Source of the DNA: Mauremys mutica
Lineage: Eukaryota > Chordata > Testudines > Geoemydidae
Direction: 5' to 3'
Assembly (NCBI RefSeq): GCF_020497125.1
Contig: NC_059073.1
Location: forward strand, 16,823,225-16,887,224
Length of the DNA: 64,000 nucleotides
Shown here: one piece after another, positions 47,281-59,914 of the stretch
Numbering within the stretch: the first letter of the stretch is position 1
How the letters are laid out: each line of letters begins with the position of its first letter
Made by a program: the position numbers and the translations under genes
The notes under the pieces: model-generated
Told to the model about the DNA's origin: nothing
What the model saw: only the letters and a program-made list of their open reading frames with translations
The model's database searches: none

Positions 47281-50200
47281 TTAAAGTTTAACCCAGAGAG
47301 CACTTCATGCAACTGCAAAACTATTAAGGATGTTGGCCAGAATCTAAGGTGAACTTGAGTCACATCATTAAGGGTATTAGTGGCCAAAATACACTTAGAT
47401 CGTAGGCTCTTTATTGCAGATTTCATGTCTCTTTTTTCCACCTCTAGTCTAGTACACTTTTGATTGGAATGTAGGTAATAAATAAAACTTTTCTTGACTG
47501 ACTTAGGGAGAGAAACATAAAGTGTTTTTTCTCCAGCTTTACCTCTGTAAGCCAAAAAATGGCTTATTGAGAAATATAGCAGTGGGCAAGCATTGTAAAC
47601 TGAGCCATCTTGAGGTCAAAGAACACCCATTACTTCTCTATTCATTTGGACACTGAGGGAAATATTAGACTAAAGAGAAGGATGTGTGTCCATACCATAA
47701 ATACAGAATGTACTTTTTTGGGGGCGGAGAACACCAAGCCATTTGCTGGAAAAGCTGGATGAGAAGTTAATATGGTTTGAAGGTGGTTGTTATTGTTTTT
47801 TAGGTGAATCAATTTAAAAAATGCAAAATAGCACTGGCAGTCATGAGTTTCTATACAAACAGATGAAGAAGTAAAGCTTTTCCTTGGACTTTACTCACAC
47901 AGACATGTTCCCGTCCTTAAAAATCCAACTTTTCTTTGGGCTTACTCAACTTCATGGCCAAAAATAAGAGTTTAATAAGGTAGCCTAAGTCCTCCTGAGA
48001 AACTGTATGGGGAGGTTTTAAAAATCCTATTTTCCTGGCCCAAATATGAATTTAGTTTACACTCTGAGAAAGGTCAAGAGAGGAGAGACAGGCCAAAGGT
48101 ATCAGAACCACAGCCTACACATCTGCGATGTCTACTGGGGGACCATGGCAAAAAGTACATTGGATGCCACAGAAAAAATGGTCTATTGAAGAAGTGGGAA
48201 TCTCCTGCTCAACGGGTGATCTGAGGAGATGATATTTGGCAGAGTAGGGCCTCCAGCATTCTGTAGGCAGCCAGATAGCACATTTAGAACTAACAGAGTA
48301 TGACATACAAGAGAGAGGGAGTCTGAAATCCTTTACCAGTCCCAAGGTCTAGTTTCTCATACCATTCACTGAATCTATATCTCCTTCTCTGAGGTCTGCC
48401 GCTAGGTCTCATGGGCTACTCTGTATGCTGCAATCCCAGAGCACCGAGTCTACAGTACTATTGTAGGAGCTGACATTAAGGGATTTGCTGAGAACTACTG
48501 CTGTGGGAGTGGGGGCTGCTCATACTGTGAACAGTGAAGTATGGAGCTAGTAATTGGTAAGCCTTTTTTCATTGGTCTAAACTCATTTTGAGCTGAGAAG
48601 CAAAAATGTAGGCCTAAAAATAATTGCAGTTGCTGAACTAACTTCTTGCCACACTACATGCTGTAATAAGACAGGAAGAAGACTGGGGGTTACAGTGTTC
48701 ATTCACGTGGAAAGAGGCAGAACTGGAGGAACAAAAAATCAATGTGATTGAGATAACCTCCTCCTCATGGAAACACAGGCAGGTCAACGTCTTTTCCAGG
48801 AGACTAAATTTGAAAATCCTGTACAATAAAAACCTGGTTAGAACTCTGTTGTGATTGAATCAGAAAACTACCAATGTTCGGCTGGCCAATGAGAATGAGG
48901 CTAAACAAAACTGCATGAAAACAATGTTCTTATAATAATTTTAATGCAAGTTACTTTAAAATGGGGAATGCTTACATTTACATTAATGGAAACTGCTGAA
49001 GAGTCAGCAATTCTGAAAATCAGGTCACTTATTTAGGTGCCTAAATATGGACATAGGAACCTAACTTCAGGCACTTAAAAAAAAAAAACACCTTGGCCCA
49101 GAATTGTAAAATAGTTCAAAGGATTTGTAGAAATATTACCTTTTATTTAAAATTAGAAAGGATCCCTAAACCTCTATCTAGTATACTCTCCATCTTAATT
49201 AAATTTCCTATTAGGAAACCAAGCTAATTGAAGCATCTTAGAGATTAGTTAACTGTCAGAAATTATGCAATTAGGCACTGCATTAGGAAAATCTGCCATC
49301 AGCGCAAACCTTGTCTGAAGGCTAACACAAAAAGCATCAATAAAATAGCCAGACACATAATTAAAGCTCTGTCACTAATTCTCACAGATTGGAAGGAACC
49401 CTTAGAACTAATCATTGGCTTCCCAAAGAAAGACTACATTTCAGATAAAATTACAACACTCTGACTGTGGATGGCAGGACTTCTGGGATTCTCTGGTTTA
49501 CAGTGCAGAATTTCCCTACGCTCATGAACCACTGGTTCTAAGTTTAAATTCAAAACCCAATCCGTAATTACCACTTATCTAAAAACAAAACATTATCTTG
49601 AATGTATATCCTGCCCATTTCAACACATATGAGCAGTGATTAAAATAGTCACTTGCCATGCAATCATTATATAAAGTCTTTATATAATTCTTGAAGTCAA
49701 ATATTTCATTTGGAATAAATCATTTACAAAATTCTATCAATCAGAACATCAGTAACATTTAAAATCTATTCTCAAAACAATGGCACTTGGGTATAGTCCC
49801 TTGCAAATTATTAGTGAAGAAGTTTAGAAAATCTTTAAATATTGTGGTAAGGGGATAATGGCAAAAAAGGTAGTAAAACTCTGAATATTTATAAGAAAAT
49901 AAATTATGGTAAACATGGAAGTTTATTTCTGTAACCGCAGTCATTGTTTCAGAGAAAACTAAACGGTATGAAAACAACGAGTTATAGGTATATTGCTACA
50001 AAATATCTATCTTCTGCTTATTGAGAGAAGTCTAGAAAAATATGAAATCATCTCCATTCCATTAGCTACTTATTAGAAATAATTACTGTTTCTTATTATA
50101 ATGGAATAAAGTCAGTTTACTAAATCACGTGTGCACACAAACACATGCACACACACATAATGTCTTGTTTTTTTGTCAGCCTAATTTGGCTCAATGTTCA

Positions 50201-50880
50201 GGAGAATATTCTTTTCCTCAGTAAACAAGCATAAACATCATTATTAACTGGCTTGGAAAGAGGCTACTCTAACTTACTAATTGAAGCAGTGTTCCAGAAA
50301 AAGTCTTTTGCCATCCTCCAGTTAAGAAATCATGAACAGGACATGTTTTGATTGTAGTTATAGGAAAGTGCACAGATTGCTTTTCTGTAACACTGTACCT
50401 CCTAAAGATGCAAGTCTTAAACAGACTGGAGGCCATATACATCAATAAATCAATTTAGTAGTATGAAACCATGTACAACCACTAAGCCAGCACTTAAAAC
50501 GCAATATTCAAGGCCACCTATTTGACAGGTAAATTGAAATTATTACTCTCTGACTGAGCCAGTAGAGAGGTCGCACTGAGGTTTATACCACCTGGTAAGG
50601 AATCCAAATCGAATCCACTTTTAAGCTTGTCAATCAGTTGCATATTAAGTACACTTAACAGAATACCACTTCTCTATGACTGAATTGTATGTGAAGAAAC
50701 AGCAGACAATCACAAACAACTAAGATTAGAAATGAAATCCTCATCCACAACCAGCTGCCCTACATTGTGTGCTACAAGGCCCTCACTGGGCTGAAAACAA
50801 TCTTTGCCTGGAATTTGCTCATACACACTATTTCATTGTAAATTTCCTTTTTTGAGAAAAAACAACTATCTAGAGGAGTT
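47281..50880. other. unassigned intronic DNA
   Basis: Mostly AT-rich intron. A short piece at 49010-49105 (ATTTAGGTGCCTAAATATGG, then TTAGGCACTTAAA-like) resembles the TTAGGCACCTAA-type end of the repeats at 10.6-13.9 kb. Nothing else recognised. Confidence 0.55.
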
Positions 50881-50945
50881 TATAGAATCACAGAAATGTA
50901 AGGTTGGAAGGAATCTCAAGAGACCATCTAGTCCAGCCCCCTAGC
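50881..50945 (-). mobile_element. CR1 3'-tail fragment
   Basis: The plus strand reads TAGAATCACAGAAATG, then GGTTGGAAGGAATCTC and CATCTAGTCCAGCCCC: the complement of the last ~65 bp of a CR1. Confidence 0.8.
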
Positions 50946-51070
50946 ACCAAGTGTACCTAGAATGGCGTAGTATTCTGGATAAAATAAGCTTTTACTTCAA
51001 AATCCATCTCTTTCACCCCTTCTCATAAGCTGTTCAAAAACTCACGAATAACCTGTCTTTTGTCCTCCCT

Positions 51071-51475
51071 GGGTATGTCTACACTGCAATAGAAGACCCA
51101 CAGGCATGGCCACAGTTAGCCTGGGTTATCTGACTCAGGCTTGCACGGCTCAGGCTAAAGTGTAACAAAATTGTAGCAGGGTGAGAAAGTCTCAGAGTAC
51201 ATCTACACTGAATTTAAAAAAAAATGTAGCACCATATCTCAGAGCCCAGGGTCAGCTGACTTGGGCTAGCAGGGCTTGGGCTGCGGGTCTAAAAATTGCA
51301 GTGCAGACGTTTGGGCTTGGGCTGGAGCCCGGGCTCTGAGATTCAGAAGGGAGGGTCTTAGAGGATGGGGTCCAGCCCAAGCCTGAACATATACACTGCA
51401 ATTTTATAGCTCTACACCCTGGACCTCGCAAGCCTGAGTCAGCTGACCTGGGTCCTGTCACTCGGTGCCATGTTT
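51071..51475. mobile_element. palindromic MITE cluster (GGGTATGTCTACACTGCAATA type)
   Basis: The left end GGGTATGTCTACACTGCAAT starts at 51071. A second degenerate start, AGTACATCTACACTGAATTT, is near 51195. From 51240 to 51455 there is an internal palindrome around GCTGGAGCCCGGGCTC, with GTCAGCTGACTTGGG at the left and GAGTCAGCTGACCTGGG at the right. The final right end is lost. Probably one element inserted in, or truncated against, another of the same family. Confidence 0.75.
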
Positions 51476-52137
51476 TTTTTTAATCATAGGAGAGCCATAC
51501 CCCGAGGCCTTGTCGCAAAACCAAGAGATACCAGAATTGTCATCCTTGATATTTCTCAGAAAGAAAGCAAACAGAAAAATCCTAAAACTCAATCAAACCT
51601 ATTAGGCCTCTTTCTGCATCAAGAAGAAAAAGGACATAATGCACTTAAAAAAAAATTCTTTGCAAGTTACATAACTGCTTTGAGTAACTGATCTCTTATC
51701 CTCTGGTAACATACACAAGCTCCTTCCCTTAAAAACTGACCCTTTATATAACACATCCTTGAGATAGTGGCAGTTACGCACTGTCCCAGTTCCTAGAAGC
51801 TCCTTGAACATCCAAAAGAAATGACCTTCTTCCCATCCACATCTTGTAGATCTCCAACCCCAGGTGATGGTGTGTGTGTATTACAAAAAATCTTGTAAGG
51901 ACTGCAAGAGCACAGCCATCCTCCCTTCCCAGCACAGCTAGTATAATATTCACAATCATCTGTAGCAGTAGACTGTTCATATCTTCACTATAAGGGGTTG
52001 GGGCCATCCAGTTCAGCCTACTCTAGGGTGTTACTAACTTTCAATATAAATGAGGACATCCGATTTCTCACCCTTATGCTGCTCCAAATCTATACTATTC
52101 CTGATAGGGGAACATATCTGACTTTCCCCACCCACTA
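51476..52137. other. unassigned intronic DNA
   Basis: Nothing recognised. Confidence 0.55.
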
Positions 52138-52531
52138 TTCAGATGCTAGCACTTAACATTAAAAAGGTTGCAGAGCAGTTTTTAAACTAGCAGATGGGGG
52201 AAAGCCGACTGCCGCAGAGGAGCATGTGGATCAGACAGAGACTTCTCTTAGAAGAGAGTCTGTTGATAGAGATTATCTAGGCTTTAGTCAGGAGGAGAGG
52301 ATGGAAGAGGATAATGTAAGGGCCAGATCAGAGGAGAAACATTCACATAAAAAAGAATTGGACACGTCAGAAAAGGGCAGACAAATAAACAGTGACAAGT
52401 TTTTAAAGTGCTTGTACATAAATGCTAGAAGTCTAAATAATTAAGATGGGTGAACTAGAGTGCCTCATGACAAAGGAGGATATTGATATAATAGTCATCA
52501 CAGAAACCTGGTGGACTGAGGACAATCAGAC
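52138..52531 (+). mobile_element. CR1 fragment spanning the ORF1/ORF2 junction
   Basis: Closely related to CR1 copy 1 between about 17200 and 17660 but in the opposite orientation. It encodes DRDYLGFSQEERMEED, then KCLYINARSLNN, and after a TAA and a shift MGELECLMTKEDIDII and ITETWWTE. Both ends are truncated; no CR1 tail follows. Confidence 0.87.
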
Positions 52532-54985
52532 ATTGCAGGAGTTATATCTCATTGCCACAGGCAATAAGAAGGAACCAAGGGATGACTGGGCCTGCTGTTT
52601 TTTATGTCCTATGGTGGGGCACCTAGGCCCTAGGCACAGTCCCAACAGATATCACTGGTCTAAAGAATCTAATCTCACACATGGGGCATATGCACCCAGA
52701 AGCAGAATCCACGTGGACTATTACTTGAAGATGATGGAGTTAAGGTTAAGTATATAACAGTTAATAAATTACAGGGATGTTGTAATTATCTCAAAAAGAA
52801 ACATTAGCAATTTAAAGTCAGGTGTAAAATGCACAGTTAAGGAACACCAACCTTTACTTCTATCTGCTCTAACACCGAGAGGAAAAAAAAGTGATGCATC
52901 TTCAATTTAACCTAATATTGGACTACAAACACTAAAATGTACTAATCATAATTGCAACTATATTGCATGGTGTCACTACATGACAGAGTTAAGGCTGTTT
53001 GAGCGCCTTAACTGTGCATTTCTATTCCTTAATATGTTTTCATTTCTTTTAAGTTTATTTTTAATGCTGAAGTTCCTGGGTGTGTAAATCGTGGTTTTGG
53101 CATAACAGAACAGTTCTCTAATGTTTTTACCCTGGAGCTACAGATATGTAATCAACTGTAACTTCATCACAGCACAGTTTATGTCTGGGGATATATTGTA
53201 ATGTTAAAAATGAAACAGCAGGCTCTATTGTATAAAATATGGTTTTAAATGGTGTTTCCATTCTAGCGCAAACATTTTCTATTGTAAGACAAATGATATA
53301 GTATTGGAGAACATTTCATTTAAAAGTTACTTTGTGTCTTATTCATTTTCTTTGTTATTGTTTTCTAAGAATTCTCTTTTCAAAGCTAGGTGTACCTCAG
53401 TATACTGACAAGCCTACCAATCATTACCATACTACATGCAGCTACAGATAAAGGCAATAGGTATGTATTAATTAACAAACACCAATTTATTTTTTAACAT
53501 ATATTGCCCAACAGCAATGAAGAGTATGCCTTGGGAATAGTTTGTGAGAACAGATTTAATGAGGAACATTTAAAAGACATTATAAGTTACTGGATGCATT
53601 GCTCACCTTGACACAATCGATCTTCAGTTAGGTGTTATCAGGTATGGCAACAGGACATACTTTGTCATATGGGCTAATTAACTATATTAACCTATTAAGA
53701 ATCCTTTTTGTTGATCACTCAATTGATACTAAACCAATGCCTACATTCAACTCTCTTTCTTTACACAGGCCTAAGAAAATTACAAGAAACTACAGGCACA
53801 TATTTATGATTATATGATATAAAGGAAAGTGGGTTTCTTTTTGGTGGGGGATGGAGGAAAAGAGGGGCAAGGGTGATATAGACTGAAGATCTAATCCATC
53901 AGATATGCTGTTTCTGGCAAAGGAAGACCACATGAGACTCCCACTACAGAGCGGTCACTTGTGAGATATAAAACACTCACATCCTCAGACCAGTCTGTAG
54001 GCCTGAACTCAGATATCACCTAATATATCATCAGAGTGCCAAAGCTTTTCATAAACAAACAAACAAAAATCCCTTGACCTATCTACCTGCAAATTTCTCT
54101 AATGTCTTTAATACTGAACCCATTTTTATTTGTACAATTAATGAATTAATGAGCTATTTTTTTCAAACCATTAGCTTTGTGTATTTAGTCAAAATTAAGT
54201 TTGTTCTTTAACAGTCTTTGCCATGCACCTGTTGAATACTACATTAAAAATAAACTAATTTAGAATATGCCTGAACTCAAACATCTATCTTTTATTTAAA
54301 ATGTTTAATGCCTATACTCTAAACAAATTAAAACATTATTTTCTCATAGAACATGTGAGACTTATAACTCAGCTTTCAAGAGCCAGAATTCTTTTAAATC
54401 TCTCATAAGACTTTTATATTATATTTTCAACATATGGAAGTTTTTTCAACTGCTTAAACATAACACAACCTGATTCCTATAAATAAGGAAAAAGAAGTAT
54501 ATGGCTGACTGCATGGTTTTTAAACCACTTGCATTGGAACCTAAAATTTAACATTTTTCTTAAACTTATTAAGTAGAACTTCATTAATTCACACTCACAA
54601 CTAGACAACTGACCCATTACATAGTTTTGAGTGTTATAGGTTAGTAAAACAAGAAAAAAATGGATAATTCATTAAAAGAATAACTTTATTCATTTGTCAA
54701 CTGCAGGTTAGATTTATTTATATCTTAAGGTATGATAGAAAAGTGTAATACAGTATTTTGTAAAGATACTAAAATTTAAGAATATGATATCCAGTATACT
54801 GTTAAATCTTTGTAAAAGTGCTGAGAGACCACCAAATCTGATGCACATTTCAGGTGTGGGGTTCAGTAAAGTGCAGATTAAAGACGTTCTACTGAATTCT
54901 AAAATGACAGTCACAATCTTCTGTTACTAGAATAATGAAGATTATGCTTGGTAGTACCAACAAGTAGGTGAAAGGTTTCACTTAC
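52532..54985. other. unassigned intronic DNA
   Basis: 52532-52740 may be part of an unidentified repeat. The rest is AT-rich intron running up to the KHDRBS3 exon. No further exon seen. Confidence 0.55.
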
Positions 54986-55178
54986 ATATTCTCCATATGT
55001 CTCCTGCGCTGGAGGTGGTGGCAGAGGCCGGTAGCCTGCAGGTAGAGGTACTCCTCTTGCTCGGGGGGCTAGAAGTCCACGACCACGACTGACTGGACCT
55101 CTACTGGAAGGTACTCCCCTGGGAGCTGGTGCCCCTCTTGGTACACCTGCTGGTGGGGGTGGCACTCCTCCACGGCCC
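54986..55178 (-). CDS. KHDRBS3: KHDRBS3 RG/proline-rich internal exon
   Basis: This 193-bp exon starts with the last base of an Arg codon and encodes 64 complete codons (phase 2 in, phase 0 out). It opens [15 protein letters not shown], has a core [19 protein letters not shown] and ends [14 protein letters not shown] motifs are typical arginine-methylation sites, and the proline runs are SH3/WW-binding-type motifs. The core is highly diagnostic of KHDRBS3 rather than KHDRBS1 or KHDRBS2. The acceptor is TGTTCATAG at 55179-55187; the donor is a consensus GTAAGT at 54985. In the protein this exon links the KH-QUA2 RNA-binding part to the tyrosine-rich tail. Confidence 0.95.
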
Positions 55179-55647
55179 CTATGAACAAGAAGATATTATT
55201 ATTAAATACTGTATTCTTACTCTTGGTCTTCCCTCTGCAAGGTTTTTCCCAGTAACTTGTCAATTTTGCTCCAGTGATCACTGCTACAGCTCGCTAAGAA
55301 GAATGTTTAAAGAATGTTTCTTTACAAAAGAGCGATTTAGAGTTTGGCATTTGTATTTCACATTTTGATTCAGTTACGCTTAGTATGACAGTACTACCAA
55401 AGGCACAAGTTGCATGTAGGTGATTTTTCACTAATGTCTTGTGAAGGTTTCTGCTGATAGTGTACGTGGAAGCCTCCTAGTGAAATTATAATAATCAGTC
55501 AATTGCACAACAAATTTAACTTGAGATGTGGAAATACCATCCCAAGAAATAAAGGATTATCTTGAAGCTATTATTGATTACATCATGTCCCTTAGATCCA
55601 TGCACAGAGAAATCAGACCCATCTCCCTTCAGACCCCGTAAAGACTT

Positions 55648-55866
55648 AGAATCATAGAATATTAGGGTTGGAAGAGACCTCAGGAGGTCATCTAGTCCAA
55701 TCCCTTGCTCAAAGCAGGACCAAACCCAACTAAATCATCCCAGCCAAGGCTTTGTCAAGCATGGCCTTAAAAACCTCTAAGGATGGAGATTCCAGCACCT
55801 ACCTAGGTAACCCATTCCAGTGCTTCACCACCCTCCTAGTGGAATAGTGTTTTCTAATATCCACTT
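55648..55866 (-). mobile_element. CR1 3' fragment
   Basis: The plus strand reads AGAATCATAGAATATTAGGG, then the complement of the CR1 C-terminal coding end, to about 55866. Closely related to the younger CR1 at 24508-25614. Confidence 0.9.
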
Positions 55867-57749
55867 CTCTGCATGGTTCATGGAACATGTTGAAAGAAGA
55901 GACTAGGTGGGGACAGCAGTTGATTTTCTTCCCTTTCTGGCCCTATGGAAACTACATTAAAAAGATGTAGCCATAGCTGTACACTTGTTCTGTGATGAGA
56001 GCTATAGAAACACATTAAACTTGCAAAACACAGCCACCTACTTGATTATCAGTGCTTCAAGCAGGGAGCATATAACATCCCTACTTCAAGAGTTTTATAA
56101 GATTGCTATATAAAATTCAGGTGGTATTCAAGGTGCTGGTTTTAACCTATAAAGCCTTTGGGGTAAGAAGTGGTTACATTAGAGAATACACTTACCCACG
56201 TATGTGGTTTATGGTAGTGGTAAGATGTTTGCTGATGTGTGGAGGAGTACAGCTTTGTATTGCTTGGTGACTTATCTTTTCATTTCCTTGCTTTTGTGAT
56301 TTAGTGTCTGGCATGTTTTTAATTGTTCAAGTGGAGTGAATGAGGGTGGGGAGAAGTTACCCAGATCTTTGTCACAGAAGTGTAGCTGCTGACACAGAAG
56401 CTGCACTTCTGTGGCAAATAAACCCTTCTCCATTGTAGGATAAAATCCAACAGAAAAGCGTAGTTGCTGAAGGTAAAGATGTTATGATGTGCTGGATAAA
56501 CAATCAATAGGTGTGAAATACAGATAGCAAGTCAATTCTTCAGAAGTACTTAGTCTACACACAAAGCTTTAGTCAAACTCCTTTTCTTACTCTATAGGAT
56601 TTATATTTGAGGATATGATACAAGAGCAAAAAAAAAATGAGGAAAAACCTATATAAAAATCTGTATGTCTCTTAAATGTAAAAAAAAAAAAAGATAGCGG
56701 TTAGCTTACAAACTATTACCTTCTTTGCTTAGTTTGTGTATTAAAATCGCTGATGGATGACCTTTGAAATGCTAGCAGAAAGACCTAGACAAACATCTTA
56801 TTTCTTCCACAGAAAGGATTTAAAATGTGCACTTGGTATTCTGATTCACTCTACTGCCCACATCTTGTAATACATCTAGAGTAACATCAACAAAACAATA
56901 CACTCCATTCTCTATCAGAGAGATAAATATACTCTGTAATTCATCCAAAAGAAGTAGAGAAGCAAGAGTGACCCTTGCAATTACAACCTGGCTATTAGAG
57001 AGAATAGATTCTAGACAAGCCTGACTTGGGCAGAAAGGTTTAGACTCATCTGATATGATATAAAATAAGGAGGGCCAGGCTTGTCTTGTGGATAACATAT
57101 TGGTGATCTGGGATCTATACACACTTCATGTGTAACCTTGATTAAACAACAGAACCACTCTGCACCTCACGTTTCTTATCTGTACAATTGTTTTAATATT
57201 GCCTTACATCACTGCTGAATATATTAATGTATGAAAAATTGTGGCACTGGCTGTTTGATCATAGTGCAAAGTTTGATCATAATCAGAGTAGATACATATG
57301 AAATTACTCATAATAATAATTCATCAGGATAGCAAAGGGCAAAACATTTTGAACAATACAATGAACAGTATGAGTAACTTGTGTGGCCTACTGAGTACTT
57401 ACTGGTCACAAGCTGCTAGCTGAAGCTCCTGCTTTATAGCTGCTTCTACAGGGTTTGCAGTGATGTGTCTGACTACCTGCAGAAGTGGCATTAAAGGAGA
57501 AAAAGCAAACCTAGCACTTTCCACTAAAGGATGCAAAGAAAGGGAGAAGAGCTTGAGCTCACCAGCAGGGTCAGTGCCAGGAGATATCAGCAGATATAGA
57601 CCAAGAGCCAGCTGCAGTGCCAGAGCCAGAAGTTTCCTTAATGATGTAGTTCAGGAGAGAGAAGTACTCAGGAGTGCAAGAGACCAGGCAGATACATGCA
57701 GGGAAGTGGAGGTGGTGGATGGGGAGAGGAAAAAAAACCCCTACAGGAT
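55867..57749. other. unassigned intronic DNA
   Basis: AT-rich intron; only short poly(A) runs (56630, 56685). A purine-rich stretch near 57490-57740 is unassigned. Confidence 0.55.
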
Positions 57750-58740
57750 TCTTTGATGAGAAAGTAAACTATTTAAAAAGTTTATTAACTGACCAAATTC
57801 TACAGTTGTTACAAATGCCTCATCCACTTGCCTTCCTGATCTGGTGGTCTAGAGCAGACCCCCAAACCATGACTTCACTCCTATTTTTAACCCTTTTATC
57901 TTTACCCAGAGACTCTCAACTGGTCTGTCACTCATCCCCTTGTGGACCTCTGGAGAAGTGTATCTATTCTTTATGTATAATGCAACCACTCCTCCCTTTT
58001 TCCCCTGACTGTCCTTTCTGAACTAGCCATACCCCTCTATATAAATACTCCAGTCATGAGACTTATCTCACCAAGGGTATGGCTACACTTGCAAATTTGC
58101 AGCGCTGCAGCAGGGTGTGAAAAAACACCCTCTGCAGCGCTGCAAATTGCGGCGCTACAAAGCGCCAGTGTAGTCAAAGCCCCAGCGCTGGGAGCGCGGC
58201 TCCCAGCGCTGTCCGTTATTCCCCACAGGGAGCTGGAGTACGGACAGCGCTGGGAGAGCTTTCTCCCAGCGCTGGGGCTTTGACTACACTTAGCGCTTCA
58301 AAGCGCTGCCGTGGGAGCGCTGCCGCGGCAGCGCTTTGAAGCGCTAATGTAGCCATAGCCCAAGTCTCTGCAATGACAATTAAATCATAATTTAGCTTAT
58401 GTACTAATCCATCAAGTTCTTCCTGTTTATTCCCCATACTCCTTGCATTTGTATATAGGCATCTAAAACATTAATCAGATTCTCCCACTCATTGCCTTCT
58501 TGTTCTCCCTTCAACCCTATTGTAATCCCCACCCCCGCATCTAACCCTCTTAAGATAATTTTTTATACTAATCTGCAGGCTTTTGTCACCTACCCCAACT
58601 GAACCTAGTTTAAAGCCCTCTTCATTATGTTGGCTAGCTGGTGCGCAAAAATGTTCTTCCTCTTCTTGGTGAGGTGGGCCCAATCTCTTCCCAGCAGAAC
58701 TTCTTCACAGAACGGCATCCCATGGTCGAAGAAGCATGTC
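57750..58740 (-). mobile_element. CR1 fragment (ORF1 end and ORF2 endonuclease) split by a MITE
   Basis: The minus strand carries the end of an ORF1 esterase-like protein (HLTKK-type block then NIFAHQLANIMKRALN, about 58610-58700). It continues into the start of ORF2 (MGNKQEELDGLVHKLN, then DLIVIAETW) and the rest of the endonuclease at 57750-58072 (GGVVALYIKN-like). The foldback MITE at 58076-58360 sits within the AETWW block. A third CR1 subfamily, distinct from the two at 14-26 kb. Not 3'-complete. Confidence 0.75.
58076..58360. mobile_element. foldback MITE built on AGCGCT/CAGCGCTG palindromes
   Basis: The ends are GGTATGGCTACA and TGTAGCCATAGCC (inverted). The interior is a chain of palindromes: GCAGCGCTGCAAAT repeats, CCAGCGCTGGGAG twice and GCAGCGCTTTGAAGCGCT. 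The target in the CR1 is intact around it, with a duplication of at most 2-4 bp (CAAG on both sides), so it is not an 8-bp hAT-type site. A half copy lies in CR1 copy 1 (14750-14882). Confidence 0.82.
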
Positions 58741-58944
58741 AGCATGCCCTTTGGAGGATTCTCTCCATCCTCCCTACCAATTTTTAATGGGGGTTCTACA
58801 GGTCTTTGTCCCCTTCCTCCAACTCTCCCTCTACACCTTTTTCTTGGGTAATCTCATCCGCAAACACAAATTCAACTACCATCGCTATGCTGATGACTCA
58901 CAGATCTAATTCTCTACTCCAAGCCTGTCTCTAAAAACTATAAC

Positions 58945-59715
58945 TCTAAAAACATTGTTGACTCATATCCAGTTTCTTGTCCACTGTAATCCCCTCCTTT
59001 TCTGCAGAATTGTCACTTAGCAAGAAAAGGACCTGGGGATTACAGTGGATGAGAAGCTGGACATGAGTCAACAGTATGCCCTTGTTGCCGAGAAGGCTAA
59101 CAGCATATCAGGCTGCATTAGTAGGAGCACTGTTAGCAAATCGAGGGAAGTGATTATTCCCCTCTATTCAGCACTGGTGAGGCCACACCTGGAGTATTGA
59201 GTCCAGTTTTGGGAAGGATGTGGATGTGGATAAGAAAGAATGTGGATAAACTGGAGAGAGTCCAGCAGAGGGCAATGAAAATGATTAGGGGACTGGGGCA
59301 CATGACTTACGAGGAGAAGTTAAGGGAACTTGGCTTACTTAGTCTGTAGAAGAGATGAGTGAGGGGAGATTTGATAGCAACCTTCAACTACTTGAAGGGA
59401 GGTTCCAAAGAGGATGGAGCTAGGCTGTTCTTAGTGGTGGCAGATGACAGAACAAGGAGCAATGGTCTCAAGTTTCAGTAGGGGAGGTCTGGGTTGAATA
59501 TTCGGAAAAACTATTTCACTAGCAGGGTAGTGAAGCACTGGAATGGGTTACCTAGGGAGGTGGTGGAAAAACCTCCTTAGAGGTTTTTAAGGCCCGTCTT
59601 GACAAAGCCCTTGCTGGAATGATTTAGTTGGGGTTGGTCCTGCTTTGAGCAGGGGTTGGATTAGATGACCTCCTGTGGTCTCTTCCAAACCTAATCTTCT
59701 ATGATTCTCTGAAAA
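58945..59715 (+). mobile_element. CR1 3' fragment with an inverted, overlapping 5' piece
   Basis: 59020-59715 is a plus-strand CR1 3' end with the usual tail (GATTAGATGACCTCCTG, then TCTATGATTCTCTGA). Immediately left, 58945-59018 is the same RT segment on the minus strand (it reverse-complements to AAGGAGGGGATTACAGTGG, matching about 59030-59090). The two pieces are head to head and cover the same ~70 bp. Confidence 0.85.
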
Positions 59716-59914
59716 CTAAAATCTTGGCCTGTCTCTCTGTTATCTTCTTGCAGAGGCCTAGCCATCAGTTCAAGTTCAATATGGCTAAAACAGAGCTCTT
59801 AATCTTCCCTCTCTTTTCCCCTCTGTTTCCTTTCTTGATCACTGTTGAAATACTACCATCGTGCCTGTCAGTCAGGCACGTAATCTGAATATCATCTTTG
59901 ACTCAGACCTCTCT

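Larger units (their letters stand above)
32121..54985 (-). other. KHDRBS3: complete KHDRBS3 intron (22.9 kb)
   Basis: It is bounded by GTAAGT at 54985 and TTTCAG at 32121, both on the minus strand. It holds two DIRS-like elements, a solo LTR, CR1, PLE and MITE insertions, annotated separately. The 32121-32410 stretch next to the exon is free of recognised repeats. Confidence 0.9.
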
